This document shows positions 10,033-17,876 of a stretch of 64,000 nt of DNA, piece by piece (the stretch's first letter is position 1; every line of letters starts with the position of its first letter). The notes beneath the pieces are model-generated. The model worked only from the letters and a program-made list of their open reading frames with translations. It did no database searches and was not told the DNA's origin. Source of the DNA: Prosthecobacter vanneervenii (lineage in GTDB: Bacteria; Verrucomicrobiota; Verrucomicrobiia; Verrucomicrobiales; Verrucomicrobiaceae); contig NZ_JACHIG010000001.1 in assembly GCF_014203095.1 (NCBI RefSeq), positions 124,001-188,000 on the forward strand, given 5' to 3'. The translations under genes were made by a program, and so were the position numbers.

Positions 10033-10166
10033 ATTTGGAACCGTAGCGAAGCGGAGATAGACAGCCGCAGGCTGCCCCGAAGGGGTGAGCGCAGCGAATC
10101 AATGCGGTTGCGCAGATGCGAGGCGCAAGCCTGCATCGGAGCCACCGCTTTCGAGCGTCTCGTGAT
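10033..10166 (+). repeat. ATTTGGA element, copy 2, right end missing
   Basis: Begins ATTTGGAACCGTAGCGAAGCGG and continues through AGCGAATCAATGCGG and CGCTTTCGAGCGTCTCGTG, closely following the left part of the element at 44777. The CCGCACTCCAAAT end is absent, so this copy is truncated. The rest of the gap, 10167-10257, shows nothing recognisable. Confidence 0.6.
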
Positions 10167-10257
10167 GTACGTCGGCTCCCCGGCCTGCGAGTTCCCCATG
10201 CCCCGCGAAAGCCGTTGCCTTTTAAAACACCCAGACACTCGTCCCCTCACCAGCCCT

Positions 10258-10366
10258 CGGAACCGAAGCGAAGCGAGATAGACGACTGAAAGGAGCCCGA
10301 AGGGGGAGCGAAGCGAATCAAAGCGGTAGCTGCGGTCGTTCCTCCCTCCGCGACCGCACTCCAAAT
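10258..10366 (+). repeat. ATTTGGA...TCCAAAT element, copy 3
   Basis: Nearly identical to copy 1 at 9897 in the same orientation, including GACTGAAAGGAGCCCG and the CCGCACTCCAAAT right end. The leftmost ATTT is not conserved (CCTCGGAACC instead). Bases 10367-10515 up to the next gene contain no clear feature beyond AT-richer sequence. Confidence 0.7.
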
Positions 10367-10515
10367 CATTCTCTGCACGCGCCCACCACACAATACCAGC
10401 CCATGCTGCATCCTGCATCAGGCGTGGTCTGGCATGGTGCCCGTGCGAAGCGGCGCAAAATCATGCAAAAATCGCTTTGACATTCGGAAAAGTGATCCCA
10501 ACTGGCTTTGTCGGT

Positions 10516-11304
10516 ATGATTAAACCAGAACCGACACCCACCACCGCTTCCAGCCTTCCGGCCAGGAAGATCACCCGCCAGCAGCTCGCCGCCCATTGTG
10601 GCCTTTCCGTGCGTCTGATCGACGAACTGACCAGCACCGGCGTGCTGGGACATTTCAAGATCGGCAAGTCCGTGCGCTACGACCTCGCCGAGGCCGAGTC
10701 CGACCTGCGTGCACGCTTCCACGTCCCCGCGCGCAGCAGAGCGCCAGGTAGGGAGGGCTGTCCCCAGCCCTCCGCGCCGAAGCCCATGAGCACCGTGGCC
10801 CCCGCACCCCGCCAAGACAGCCTGCCGCATGAGGTTGATCATGGCAGCAAAGAGCACCGTGAGACGCACGGCGGAGGCTTGAGGACAAGCCTCCCTACCA
10901 CCGGAAACGCCACCACCCGCCCAGCGCCAGGTAGGGAGGGCTGTCCCCAGCCCTCCGCGCCGAAGCCCATGAGCAGCGAGCCACCCGCACCGCGCCAAGA
11001 CAGCCTGCCGCATGAGGTTGATCATGGCAGCAAAGAGCATCGCGAGACACACGGCGGAGGCTTGAGGACAAGCCTCCCTACCACCGGAAACGCCACCGCC
11101 CGCCCAGCGCCAGGTAGGGAGGGCTGTCCCCAGCCCTCCGCGCCGAAGCCCATGAGCAGCGATCCACCCGCACCGCGCCAAGACAGCCTGCCGCATGAGG
11201 TTGATCATGGCCGCAAAGAGCACCGCGAGACGCACGGCGGAGGCTTGAGGACAAGCCTCCCTACCACCGGAAACGCCACCACCACCCTCACCCCCCAAGC
11301 CTGA
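10516..11304 (+). CDS. Helix-turn-helix DNA-binding protein with three 61-residue repeats
   Basis: 262 residues from the ATG at 10516; an in-frame TTG at 10477 would add 13 residues. Residues about 15-65 (ARKITRQQLAAHCGLSVRLI, then GVLGHFKIGKSVRYDLAEAE) form a helix-turn-helix with a wing, like the AlpA/excisionase-type proteins that often sit beside DUF3987 genes in islands. The rest is three almost identical 61-residue units rich in Pro, Gly, His and Arg (starting PGREGCPQPSAPKP), specified by 183-base tandem repeats. These look unstructured and derive from palindromic DNA repeats rather than a known fold. The DUF3987 gene starts 6 bases after the stop, so the two are probably cotranscribed. 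A regulator or replication accessory role is inferred. Confidence 0.65.
   Translation: MIKPEPTPTTASSLPARKITRQQLAAHCGLSVRLIDELTSTGVLGHFKIGKSVRYDLAEAESDLRARFHVPARSRAPGREGCPQPSAPKPMSTVAPAPRQDSLPHEVDHGSKEHRETHGGGLRTSLPTTGNATTRPAPGREGCPQPSAPKPMSSEPPAPRQDSLPHEVDHGSKEHRETHGGGLRTSLPTTGNATARPAPGREGCPQPSAPKPMSSDPPAPRQDSLPHEVDHGRKEHRETHGGGLRTSLPTTGNATTTLTPQA
10741..11289 (+). repeat. Three tandem 183-bp repeats inside the HTH gene
   Basis: Units begin with GCGCCAGGTAGGGAGGGCTG at 10741, 10924 and 11107. Each contains two hairpins: GGGAGGGCTG-TCCC-CAGCCCTCC and GGAGGCTTG-AGGA-CAAGCCTCC. The period is a multiple of three and both strands stay open across all copies. Copies differ at only scattered bases, indicating recent expansion. 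Confidence 0.9.
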
Positions 11305-11310
11305 GCCGCC

Positions 11311-12861
11311 ATGCATACCTCATCCATTCATACCGAGGCCATGGCCTCCACCGCCCCGCGTCCGCTGCCACTCGGCGCGGCGTTGCCGCCCGTGCTGCCC
11401 TTTGACACCGCCTGGCTGCCCGGCCCCTTTGAGCCGTGGATCACCGACATCGCCGAGCGCATGCAGTGCCCGCCGGAGTTTCCCGCCGTCGCCGCCATGG
11501 CCGCACTCTCCAGCGTGGCCGGGCGGCGCTTCTGCATCCAGCCCAAGATGCAGGACGAGGCCTACACCGAGTTCCCCCACCTCTGGGCCATGCTCATCGG
11601 CAGCCCTTCCATGATGAAAAGCCCCGCCATGCAGGCCGCCATGCGTCCGCTCAAGCAGATGGAGGAGATCGTCTCCAAAGAGCACCGCTGCCAGGAGCTG
11701 AACCGCCAGACCGAGGAGATCGCCGCACGCATCCGGCGCTCTGCGCTGGTCTGCGAGGCACGCCGCGCCGTGCGCAAAGGCGAGTCCTTTGACTACGCGC
11801 AGCTGCTCGACCCCTCCGAGGGCGAGCCCACGCCGCAGCGCCGCTTCATCGTCAATGACGCCAGCCTGGAGGCCCTGGGCGAAGTCCTGCGCGACAATCC
11901 CACCGGCACCCTCTTCTACCAGGACGAGCTCTCCGGCCTGCTGGCGCAGATGGAAAAGGAGGGCAATCAATCGCTGCGCGCCTTCCTGCTCCAGGCATGG
12001 AGCGGCAAGGAGGGCTTCACCTTTGACCGCATCGGGCGCGGCAGGCGTTACATCGAGGCCTGCGCCCTCAGCGTGCTCGGCAGCATCCAGCCCGGCGTCG
12101 TGGCCGCGCATGTGCGCGCCGCCACCGGGCACACCACCGGGGCGGATGGCTTCCTGCAGCGGTTTTCACTCATGGTGTGGCCGGACATCAATCCGCACTG
12201 GGAGGATATCGACCGCCCGCTCGACTTCACCGCCGAGTGGGATGCGCGCGATGTCTTTGACTCCATCGAAAACATCACCAATGCCCAGCTCATTCAAAAC
12301 GGCATCAAGCCCGGGCGCGATGGCGTCCCGGTCTTCCACTTTGCGCCCGATGCGCAGGAGCTCTTTGGCCAGTGGCGGCACACGCTGGAGCACCGCCTGC
12401 GCGGCGGCACCCTGGCCCCCGCCATGGAGGCGCACCTGGGCAAGTACCGCAAGCTGGTGCCCGCCCTGGCCCTGCTCATCCATGTGGCAGACAGGCCCGC
12501 CGGGAGCGTCAGCCTCTCCGCGCTGCAGCGCGCCCTCTCCTGGGCCACCTACCTGGAGACCCACGCCGCCCGCGTCTTCGCCTCCGGCACCATCGCCGAA
12601 AGCTCCGTCGTCCACACCCTCCTCAAAAAGCTGCTGGATGGTTCTGCGGGGCTGCCTGCAGCATTCAAAGTGCGGGATGTGCGCAACAAATGCTGGAGTG
12701 GTCTCTCACGGACTGAGGATGCCGAATCCGCCTGTGATCTTCTGGCAGATTACGGTTGGCTCATTGCCACTGTGAAGGAGCCTGGTTCAGCAGGTGGCCG
12801 ACCTGCCACAAGCTACCATCTTAACCCGCAGGCAAGAGCCGAAAACTGTCCGTCGCATTGA
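11311..12861 (+). CDS. DUF3987 family protein (primase/helicase-like, mobile-element type)
   Basis: 516 residues; ATG at 11311, with an in-frame alternative at 11341. It matches DUF3987: FDTAWLPGPFEPWITDIAER, then a modified P-loop (IGSPSMMKSPAMQAAMRPL) in place of the usual GxxxxGKS, and a Walker B-like GTLFYQDELSGLLAQM near residue 205. An RRFIVNDASLEALGEVL segment precedes it. The C-terminal 100 residues look like a winged helix (CDLLADYGWL). Family members occur in phage satellites, plasmids and islands and are thought to act in replication initiation. It directly follows the HTH protein, supporting a two-gene module. Confidence 0.8.
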   Translation: MHTSSIHTEAMASTAPRPLPLGAALPPVLPFDTAWLPGPFEPWITDIAERMQCPPEFPAVAAMAALSSVAGRRFCIQPKMQDEAYTEFPHLWAMLIGSPSMMKSPAMQAAMRPLKQMEEIVSKEHRCQELNRQTEEIAARIRRSALVCEARRAVRKGESFDYAQLLDPSEGEPTPQRRFIVNDASLEALGEVLRDNPTGTLFYQDELSGLLAQMEKEGNQSLRAFLLQAWSGKEGFTFDRIGRGRRYIEACALSVLGSIQPGVVAAHVRAATGHTTGADGFLQRFSLMVWPDINPHWEDIDRPLDFTAEWDARDVFDSIENITNAQLIQNGIKPGRDGVPVFHFAPDAQELFGQWRHTLEHRLRGGTLAPAMEAHLGKYRKLVPALALLIHVADRPAGSVSLSALQRALSWATYLETHAARVFASGTIAESSVVHTLLKKLLDGSAGLPAAFKVRDVRNKCWSGLSRTEDAESACDLLADYGWLIATVKEPGSAGGRPATSYHLNPQARAENCPSH

Positions 12862-12872
12862 TGCGGCTAAAC

Positions 12873-13609
12873 CGGGGTTCTGCTGGTTTTGCTGGTTTTG
12901 CTGGTGCGTTTTTGAAGGAGAAGATTTCTTCGGCGAGAGGGCTGCCAGCAATGACTACGACTCAAGGGATTGGAGAATGTCCAATCACCGTCGTGCAGGC
13001 TCATGCCATGGCATGAATCTCCCGTGCCTGTAAAACAAACTCTAGGAAAGACAGGCGGTGACCACAGGAGGCGCAGCACTTGTCTTTCCTCACCGTAGCT
13101 GGCATCTCACGGATGAGCTGCCAGTCCCGGCCTCCCAAGCCGATCTGTGTGCCAGAGGGTAAACCAAAGTAAGCAGGGGCATAAGAGGTGAAATCCACCT
13201 GGCAGAAGTTACACAGGACGAGTGATAGTGCGCCAAAGACACGATACTCTGCGTACGTGTGTCTGCCCTTCTGAGCATGAACTACCTCCATGGGATCATG
13301 CCCGCAGTCCATGCAGGGAGACACGTCCCTCACTTCGAGCGGTTCATGGCATAGAGGGCAGTGGGTGGCTTGCATTATCCTACAGGATGTTTTGACCTGG
13401 CCCACCCTGGCATAGGATGGCATGAAAGTGTACACGGGAAGGCAAAGCATGCCACGTCGGTCCCTTGCAGGCTGCTGCCGCCACTTTCATAGCCCATCTG
13501 TCATTCATCGCTGCTCATCCACTTGGCTTGCCTCCGATAGGAAACGATCGTGAAAAAATTCACCACTGCAAAACGAACCAGCAGAACCAGCAAAACCAGC
13601 GAAACCCCG
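12873..13609. repeat. Inverted-repeat pair flanking the zinc-ribbon gene
   Basis: The left arm at 12873-12913 begins 12 bases after the DUF3987 stop and reads CGGGGTTCTGCTGGTTTTGC followed by two more CTGGTTTTG-type units. The right arm at 13570-13609 is its inverted complement with a few mismatches (AACCAGCAGAACCAGCAAAA). Each arm is about 40 bases and is itself built of 9-base tandem units. Between them lie a minus-strand gene and no other feature. Confidence 0.65.
13001..13375 (-). CDS. Small cysteine-rich zinc-ribbon protein, hypothetical
   Basis: 124 residues from the ATG at 13375 (upstream in-frame ATGs exist but add non-conserved sequence). Four Cys pairs are visible: CPLC (residues 6-9), CMDC (about 22), CNFC (about 54) and CASC (about 100), consistent with two zinc ribbons, one of them assembled from distant pairs. 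There is no signal peptide or membrane segment, so it is probably cytoplasmic. I do not recognise the family. It lies between the arms of an inverted repeat beside the DUF3987 module, suggesting it travels with it. Confidence 0.55.
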   Translation of the reverse strand: MQATHCPLCHEPLEVRDVSPCMDCGHDPMEVVHAQKGRHTYAEYRVFGALSLVLCNFCQVDFTSYAPAYFGLPSGTQIGLGGRDWQLIREMPATVRKDKCCASCGHRLSFLEFVLQAREIHAMA

Positions 13610-13794
13610 ATCATGGAGCTGGATGCAGCATCGCAGGTGCTCATCCAGACCGCAGCTTGCGCTGGAGCGAGGTATCACCTGCGGAAGAAGAAACGGCGCA
13701 ACACTTCGGAAATGCGGAGGCTCCGGACTGGTGAGGGGGCGGATTCTCGCAATTTGAACTAATGGAGCAGAAGCCATTGATGATGGTGGATTGC
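13376..13794. other. Gene-poor stretch beside the zinc-ribbon gene
   Basis: Apart from the right arm of the inverted repeat (13570-13609), I see no supported gene. A 70-codon plus-strand frame at 13550-13762 starts with GTG, lacks a ribosome-binding site and runs through the repeat arm, so it is not called. Confidence 0.5.
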
Positions 13795-14310
13795 TTACCT
13801 CCTAAAGATCCCCGGCGATAATACCCATGATTTCAATTGCGTGGTTCCCTCGACACTAAAACCCCCTTCGCAATGGTCGAAATGAATGGAGTCATTGTCA
13901 TTGTTTTGAGCCACCGTGACTGCAAGGTATGAACGTGAGCCGGGCAAATCTTCGCGCAATCGAACGACAGTGACTTGGCGCGGCCAGCCCTCTTGGTCAT
14001 GATAAACATAGGTGGCAAGGGATGATTCTCCGAACTCTTTCTCAAGGTGCCTGCAAATGACCTGATATAGACTTTTGACGCACCATGCGTCGATGTCGTC
14101 GTCATACGTATCCATGGAGAATCTCCAATACGTTAAACCGCACATGGATGGTCCAAGGGAATCCTCATTACGGCCCCGATGGTAGTCGAGCGTGCTCAGA
14201 AGCATTCGGGCCTTCAAGTAAGGGGCGTAAAGCCAGGCTGAAAATGCGGTGACCAGAATGCCGAGTGCGGCGACGACGGCGGTATTGCGAATGAGTTGTC
14301 TGCGGCTCAT
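13795..14310 (-). CDS. Hypothetical membrane-anchored or exported protein
   Basis: 171 residues from the ATG at 14310; a TTG at 14331 would overlap the upstream gene by 3 bases. The N-terminus MSRRQLIRNTAVVAALGILV resembles a twin-arginine type signal or signal anchor (SRRQLIR, then a hydrophobic stretch). The rest is a soluble alpha/beta-looking domain with no motif I recognise (contains DTYDDDIDAWCVKSLYQVIC). It is probably cotranscribed with the gene at 14328-14789. Confidence 0.55.
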   Translation of the reverse strand: MSRRQLIRNTAVVAALGILVTAFSAWLYAPYLKARMLLSTLDYHRGRNEDSLGPSMCGLTYWRFSMDTYDDDIDAWCVKSLYQVICRHLEKEFGESSLATYVYHDQEGWPRQVTVVRLREDLPGSRSYLAVTVAQNNDNDSIHFDHCEGGFSVEGTTQLKSWVLSPGIFRR

Positions 14311-14327
14311 TGGATGATCGGTGATGT

Positions 14328-14789
14328 TCAATCACTGTTGGCCCAGGTCAATATTCCATGACGAGGATAAGGGCCAAAGCCTGTGAATTGGGCCAGATCT
14401 TCATCGTGAGATTCGTCCGCTTTGACGACCACATGAACCCAGGCTTCATGAGAATCACCGAGCTTCTCGCGGTCAACGCTGATTGACTCATTTAAACCAT
14501 GACGCGAAAGGATGTCGTCGATAAACTCTGCATCTTCTGAATCCAATCCGGAAATGGCTCCTGCGCCCCGATGTTTTGGTCCTTCAAAATAGGCTGAAAG
14601 CTCCAGCTCTGGAGATGAGAAGCGAAAATCTTGGGCAGAGTAGTCGTTCCTCAGTGGAACATAAACACCTTCCACCTCAGGTTGAAGGCATGCAGTTCCT
14701 CCAGTCTGATTCGACACCATAACCCCACTTTGACATGTCAAAATGACACCCGTGCCGACAGCATCGTAAAGTCGAATGGTCGGTTTCAT
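14328..14789 (-). CDS. Hypothetical protein, possibly DUF6210-like
   Basis: 153 residues from the ATG at 14789 (seven more if started at 14810). The segment MVSNQTGGTACLQPEVEGVY followed by VPL resembles what I recall of DUF6210 proteins, small soluble proteins found in polymorphic-toxin immunity neighbourhoods. This is a recollection-level match. There is no signal peptide or membrane segment. It lies directly downstream of the ferredoxin gene and upstream of the membrane protein on the same strand. Confidence 0.45.
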   Translation of the reverse strand: MKPTIRLYDAVGTGVILTCQSGVMVSNQTGGTACLQPEVEGVYVPLRNDYSAQDFRFSSPELELSAYFEGPKHRGAGAISGLDSEDAEFIDDILSRHGLNESISVDREKLGDSHEAWVHVVVKADESHDEDLAQFTGFGPYPRHGILTWANSD

Positions 14790-14816
14790 ATGATCCAACA
14801 GGGGGCTCAATCACCC

Positions 14817-15662
14817 CTACTGCGCCGCCAGCGCCGCCGCAGCCTTCGCCTTGGCGATCTCGGCTTTCTTCAAGATCTCCTCGGTGCTTGGCAGGCTGGC
14901 GAGGACGTCGGCGGGGATGAAGCCGTCGCCCACCAGCTTGGTCAGGCACTTCTTGCGCTCGTCCAGGGCTTTGTCGGGGCTGCGTTCTTTGCTGAAGCGG
15001 GATTTGGCGGCGGCGCTGCGGTCTTTGAGGGCGGAGTAGATGTCGCCGCCGAGGAGGGAGGAGATGTCCACTTTGATCTTCTCGCGTCCGGCTTCCTTCT
15101 CATTGATCTCATCGCCGTTGATCGGGCCGGCCTGATATTTGGGGAACATGATGGCCACCTCCGGGCAGACGCGGGAGCAGGCGGGGCAGTTGGTCTTGCA
15201 GTTGTCGTTGTTCTGCACCTGGATCTTGTTGTCTTGGCTCACGCCATAGACGTCGAAGAGGCAGAAGCTCAGGCACTGCATGCAGTTGGTGCAGCGGGAG
15301 TAGTCGATCACGGGAAACCACGGCTTCCATTTGCCGGGTTCGTTCATGGTTTTGTCGCCACGGGATTTGTCCACCAGCGCCACGATGGCGTCCGGCTCCA
15401 GCCCGGTGATGTCGCGGGTGTCGATGCTGATCCGGCCGCTGGCGTCTTCCAGTGCGGGGGCTTTGCCCTCAAAGGCACCCAGCACCAGCAGGCTGCGCTC
15501 ATCGTGTGGCATGCTGGTGGCACCGCTGCCGCTGCGGGTCACGGCGTAGCCTTTGTCCAGCAGCGCCATCATCACCCGTGTGCGGGATTCGGTGGAGAGC
15601 TGGATGCTGCCATTGCCTTCATAAAGGACGACACGGAGCGGGCGGTGGGTGTGGGTGATCAT
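14817..15662 (-). CDS. 4Fe-4S dicluster ferredoxin-domain protein
   Basis: 281 residues. Residues about 1-115 form an N-terminal domain without cysteines (starts MITHTHRPLRVVLYEGNGSI). A ferredoxin domain follows with two Cys sets, CTNCMQCLSFC near residue 125 and CKTNCPACSRVCP near 154, enough for two [4Fe-4S] clusters, the second slightly irregular (C-x3-C-x2-C-x3-CP). The C-terminal 100 residues are charged and helical, ending in an Ala/Lys-rich tail. There is no signal peptide. It is likely a cytoplasmic electron carrier subunit. The gene at 15739-16071, also Cys-containing, is immediately upstream on the same strand and is the obvious partner. Confidence 0.8.
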   Translation of the reverse strand: MITHTHRPLRVVLYEGNGSIQLSTESRTRVMMALLDKGYAVTRSGSGATSMPHDERSLLVLGAFEGKAPALEDASGRISIDTRDITGLEPDAIVALVDKSRGDKTMNEPGKWKPWFPVIDYSRCTNCMQCLSFCLFDVYGVSQDNKIQVQNNDNCKTNCPACSRVCPEVAIMFPKYQAGPINGDEINEKEAGREKIKVDISSLLGGDIYSALKDRSAAAKSRFSKERSPDKALDERKKCLTKLVGDGFIPADVLASLPSTEEILKKAEIAKAKAAAALAAQ

Positions 15663-15738
15663 GGCGCGTCGCTTAAAGTTCCAAGTTTAAGGTTTAAAGT
15701 TTCAAGCTGGCTGAAGTTCTCGGTTCTCGGCTCATCAT

Positions 15739-16071
15739 TCACGCTTCCGCCTTGAGCAGCGCATCGGCGATCTCCTGTGCGGTCTGTGTGCGCATGTTCA
15801 GGATCTCGGCATCGGCGGGCAGGGGAGAGCCTGCCTGCTCAAAGAGGCCCTTCACGGCGCGGGGGTAGCAGGCGGCGATGCGCAGCCTGCCGCAGGAGGC
15901 GATGGCGCTCAGGCGTGGGTCGCGGTGCGCGGCCATCTCGCAGAGGTCGGACACGGTTTCAAAGCTGGCGCTGGAGTCGCAGAGCTTTTGCAGGACATCG
16001 TTTTTAACGCCGGAGGGGACCACCTGCGCGTAGGCGCAGCGGCAGTAGAGAATGGTGGCGGGAGTGCTCAA
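15739..16071 (-). CDS. Small redox-associated protein, weakly like the HdrA N-terminal module
   Basis: 110 residues if started at the TTG at 16071 (STPATILYCRCAYAQVVP); an ATG at 16209 would add 46 residues of low-quality sequence. Conserved-looking segments are LYCRCAYAQVV, FETVSDLCEMAAHRDPRLSA and RLRIAACYPRAVKGLFEQAG. The last resembles the VAACSPRTHEPLF stretch and the first the C-x-C start of the N-terminal domain of heterodisulfide reductase subunit A. This is a by-eye similarity. Together with the downstream ferredoxin it suggests an electron-transfer pair. Confidence 0.45.
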   Translation of the reverse strand: MSTPATILYCRCAYAQVVPSGVKNDVLQKLCDSSASFETVSDLCEMAAHRDPRLSAIASCGRLRIAACYPRAVKGLFEQAGSPLPADAEILNMRTQTAQEIADALLKAEA

Positions 16072-16248
16072 GCAGGGGCGTCTAAAAAAGGTGGCGGGTA
16101 GTGTGCCGCAGGCGGCGCGGTTCGCAACCTCTGTGCAAAGAACGCGCGCTGTCCGGGCGGCAGCGTAGTAAAAGCAGCATCCGCCCGTTTCTTCCACAGC
16201 GGGCGGCACTATTTTTCAGGTCATCCAGCGGGCTGGTGGCGGCAGGGC

Positions 16249-17607
16249 CTACGAGGTGGTCTTGCGCTCCACGTTCAGCCCCATCTTGCGGTAGAGCGTG
16301 GCGATGGACACACCCAGCATGCTGGCGGTCTTTTCGCGGGAGCCGCTGTTGTACTTGAGCGTCTCCTGGATGAAGGCGCGCTCCTGGGCCTTGATAAAGT
16401 CGTCCAGCGTGGAGCCGATGGGCAGCTTGGTGATGCCTTCGGAGGTGGAAGGCGTGGGCACCTCGATCTGCTGCGTGACCTTGGCCGGCAGGTCGGAGGG
16501 GCGGACGCGGTCATTTTCGGCAAAGGCGCAGGCGCGCTCGATGGCATTGCGCAGCTCGCTCATGTTGCCGGGCCAGTTGTACTTTTCCAGGAACTCGATG
16601 GCGCTCGGCTCGATGGTCTTGGGCTTGCCGTCGGTGCGCTCGGCCAGGTCCTTGAGGAAGTGCTCCACCAGCGGGCGCACGTCCACGCGGCGCTCACGCA
16701 GCGGCGGGATCTTCAGCGGCACCACGGAGAGCTTGTAAAAGAGGTCTTCGCGGAATTTGCCCGCCTTGACCGCCTCTTCCAGGGAGATGGTGCTGGACAC
16801 CACCAGGCGGAAGTCCGCGCTGCTCGATCCGGTGCCCCAGCCCTTCTTGCTCTGGGTTTCGTCCAGGAAGGTGTTGAACTGCGCCTGGATGCGGGCGGGG
16901 AGCTGGTTCACCTCCGCCAGGTGGATGGTGCCACCGGAGACGCGGTTAAAGATGGCATTGGGGCCAAAGAGCTCCGTCTCCAGCGCGTCCTCCGGCATGG
17001 CGCTGCACTGCAGCTCCTTGTAGGGGGCATTGCTGCGGCGGCTGGCCTCGTGCAGGGCGCGGGCCACCATGTGCTTGCCCACGCCGAATTCGCCTTCGAG
17101 CAGCACGGGGCTGTCGTTGTTGGCCACGCGGCGCACGATTTCAAAGATGCGCTGGATGGCATCGCTGTGGCCGATGAGCTTGGAGGAGGTGAAGGAGCGC
17201 AGCGTCGTGCTAGGCACCGCTGCGGCAGGGGTGGCGGCGGCCACGCCATTGCGCTGCAGGGCCTGATTCACTGTCTTGATCAGGTCTCCCAGGTCAAAGG
17301 GCTTGGTCAGGTAGTCAAAGGCACCCAGGCGCATGGCCTCCACGGCGGTCTCCACGCTGCCGTGGCCGGTGACCATGATCACGGCGGTGCTGGGAAACTG
17401 CTCGCGGCACATGCTCACGAGATCGAGGCCATTCACATCGCCGATGCGCAGGTCCACGATGACGAGATCGGGCTGGTTGGAGCGGATGGCGGCGATGCCG
17501 TCGATGCCGGTGGTGCAGCCAAAAACCTGGTGACCAGCGGCCTTGCACAGCTTGGTCATGAGCTCCAGGATCGCGGCTTCGTCGTCTATGATTACCAGTT
17601 TAGCCAT
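16249..17607 (-). CDS. NtrC-type response regulator lacking the GAFTGA loop
   Basis: 452 residues from the ATG at 17607. A receiver domain spans residues 1-120 (acidic pair D8/D9, phospho-acceptor D52 in VIVDLRIGD, T80, K102 in YLTKPF). An AAA+ domain follows at about 140-380: Walker A GEFGVGKH (172-179), ELFG (212) then GGTIHLAEV (225), FREDLFYKLSVVPLKIPPLR and NWPGNMSELRN. A Fis-type HTH closes the protein (ASMLGVSIATLYRKMGL). In normal sigma-54 activators ELFG is followed by a loop with GAFTGA that contacts sigma-54. Here only nine residues separate ELFG and GGT, the loop is gone, and the Walker B Asp is replaced (HLAE for FLDE). It probably regulates sigma-70-type promoters or without ATP hydrolysis. 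No sensor kinase is adjacent. Confidence 0.88.
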   Translation of the reverse strand: MAKLVIIDDEAAILELMTKLCKAAGHQVFGCTTGIDGIAAIRSNQPDLVIVDLRIGDVNGLDLVSMCREQFPSTAVIMVTGHGSVETAVEAMRLGAFDYLTKPFDLGDLIKTVNQALQRNGVAAATPAAAVPSTTLRSFTSSKLIGHSDAIQRIFEIVRRVANNDSPVLLEGEFGVGKHMVARALHEASRRSNAPYKELQCSAMPEDALETELFGPNAIFNRVSGGTIHLAEVNQLPARIQAQFNTFLDETQSKKGWGTGSSSADFRLVVSSTISLEEAVKAGKFREDLFYKLSVVPLKIPPLRERRVDVRPLVEHFLKDLAERTDGKPKTIEPSAIEFLEKYNWPGNMSELRNAIERACAFAENDRVRPSDLPAKVTQQIEVPTPSTSEGITKLPIGSTLDDFIKAQERAFIQETLKYNSGSREKTASMLGVSIATLYRKMGLNVERKTTS

Positions 17608-17876
17608 ATTATTTTCGGGAAGTGAGAGGCAGGATTGATTTTTAAATAAGCTAAACGTTTCGCAGGATTGCGTCAAATTCAGATTCTCAAAAAAGAGAAT
17701 CCCCCTATGGGTGGGGTTCATCGAGAAGTCAAAACCTAGATTTTGGGGCAGGCTTCAGACAACTCTGGCTCTGCCGATATCAGGAAAGGCGGCAGGCTCG
17801 TGGCAGTGCGGGCGCAACTCTTTTTGTGTTCGCGGGTTTCCCGGTGTGCAACCAAACCAACAACCGCATTCCCGAA

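Noticed and set aside
10366-11316. Minus-strand open frame over the 183-bp repeats
   Set aside because: Stays open because the repeat period is divisible by three; the plus-strand frame carries a recognisable HTH and is followed closely by the DUF3987 gene.
13550-13762. Small plus-strand frame after the zinc-ribbon gene
   Set aside because: GTG start, no ribosome-binding site and passes through the repeat arm; no recognisable motif.
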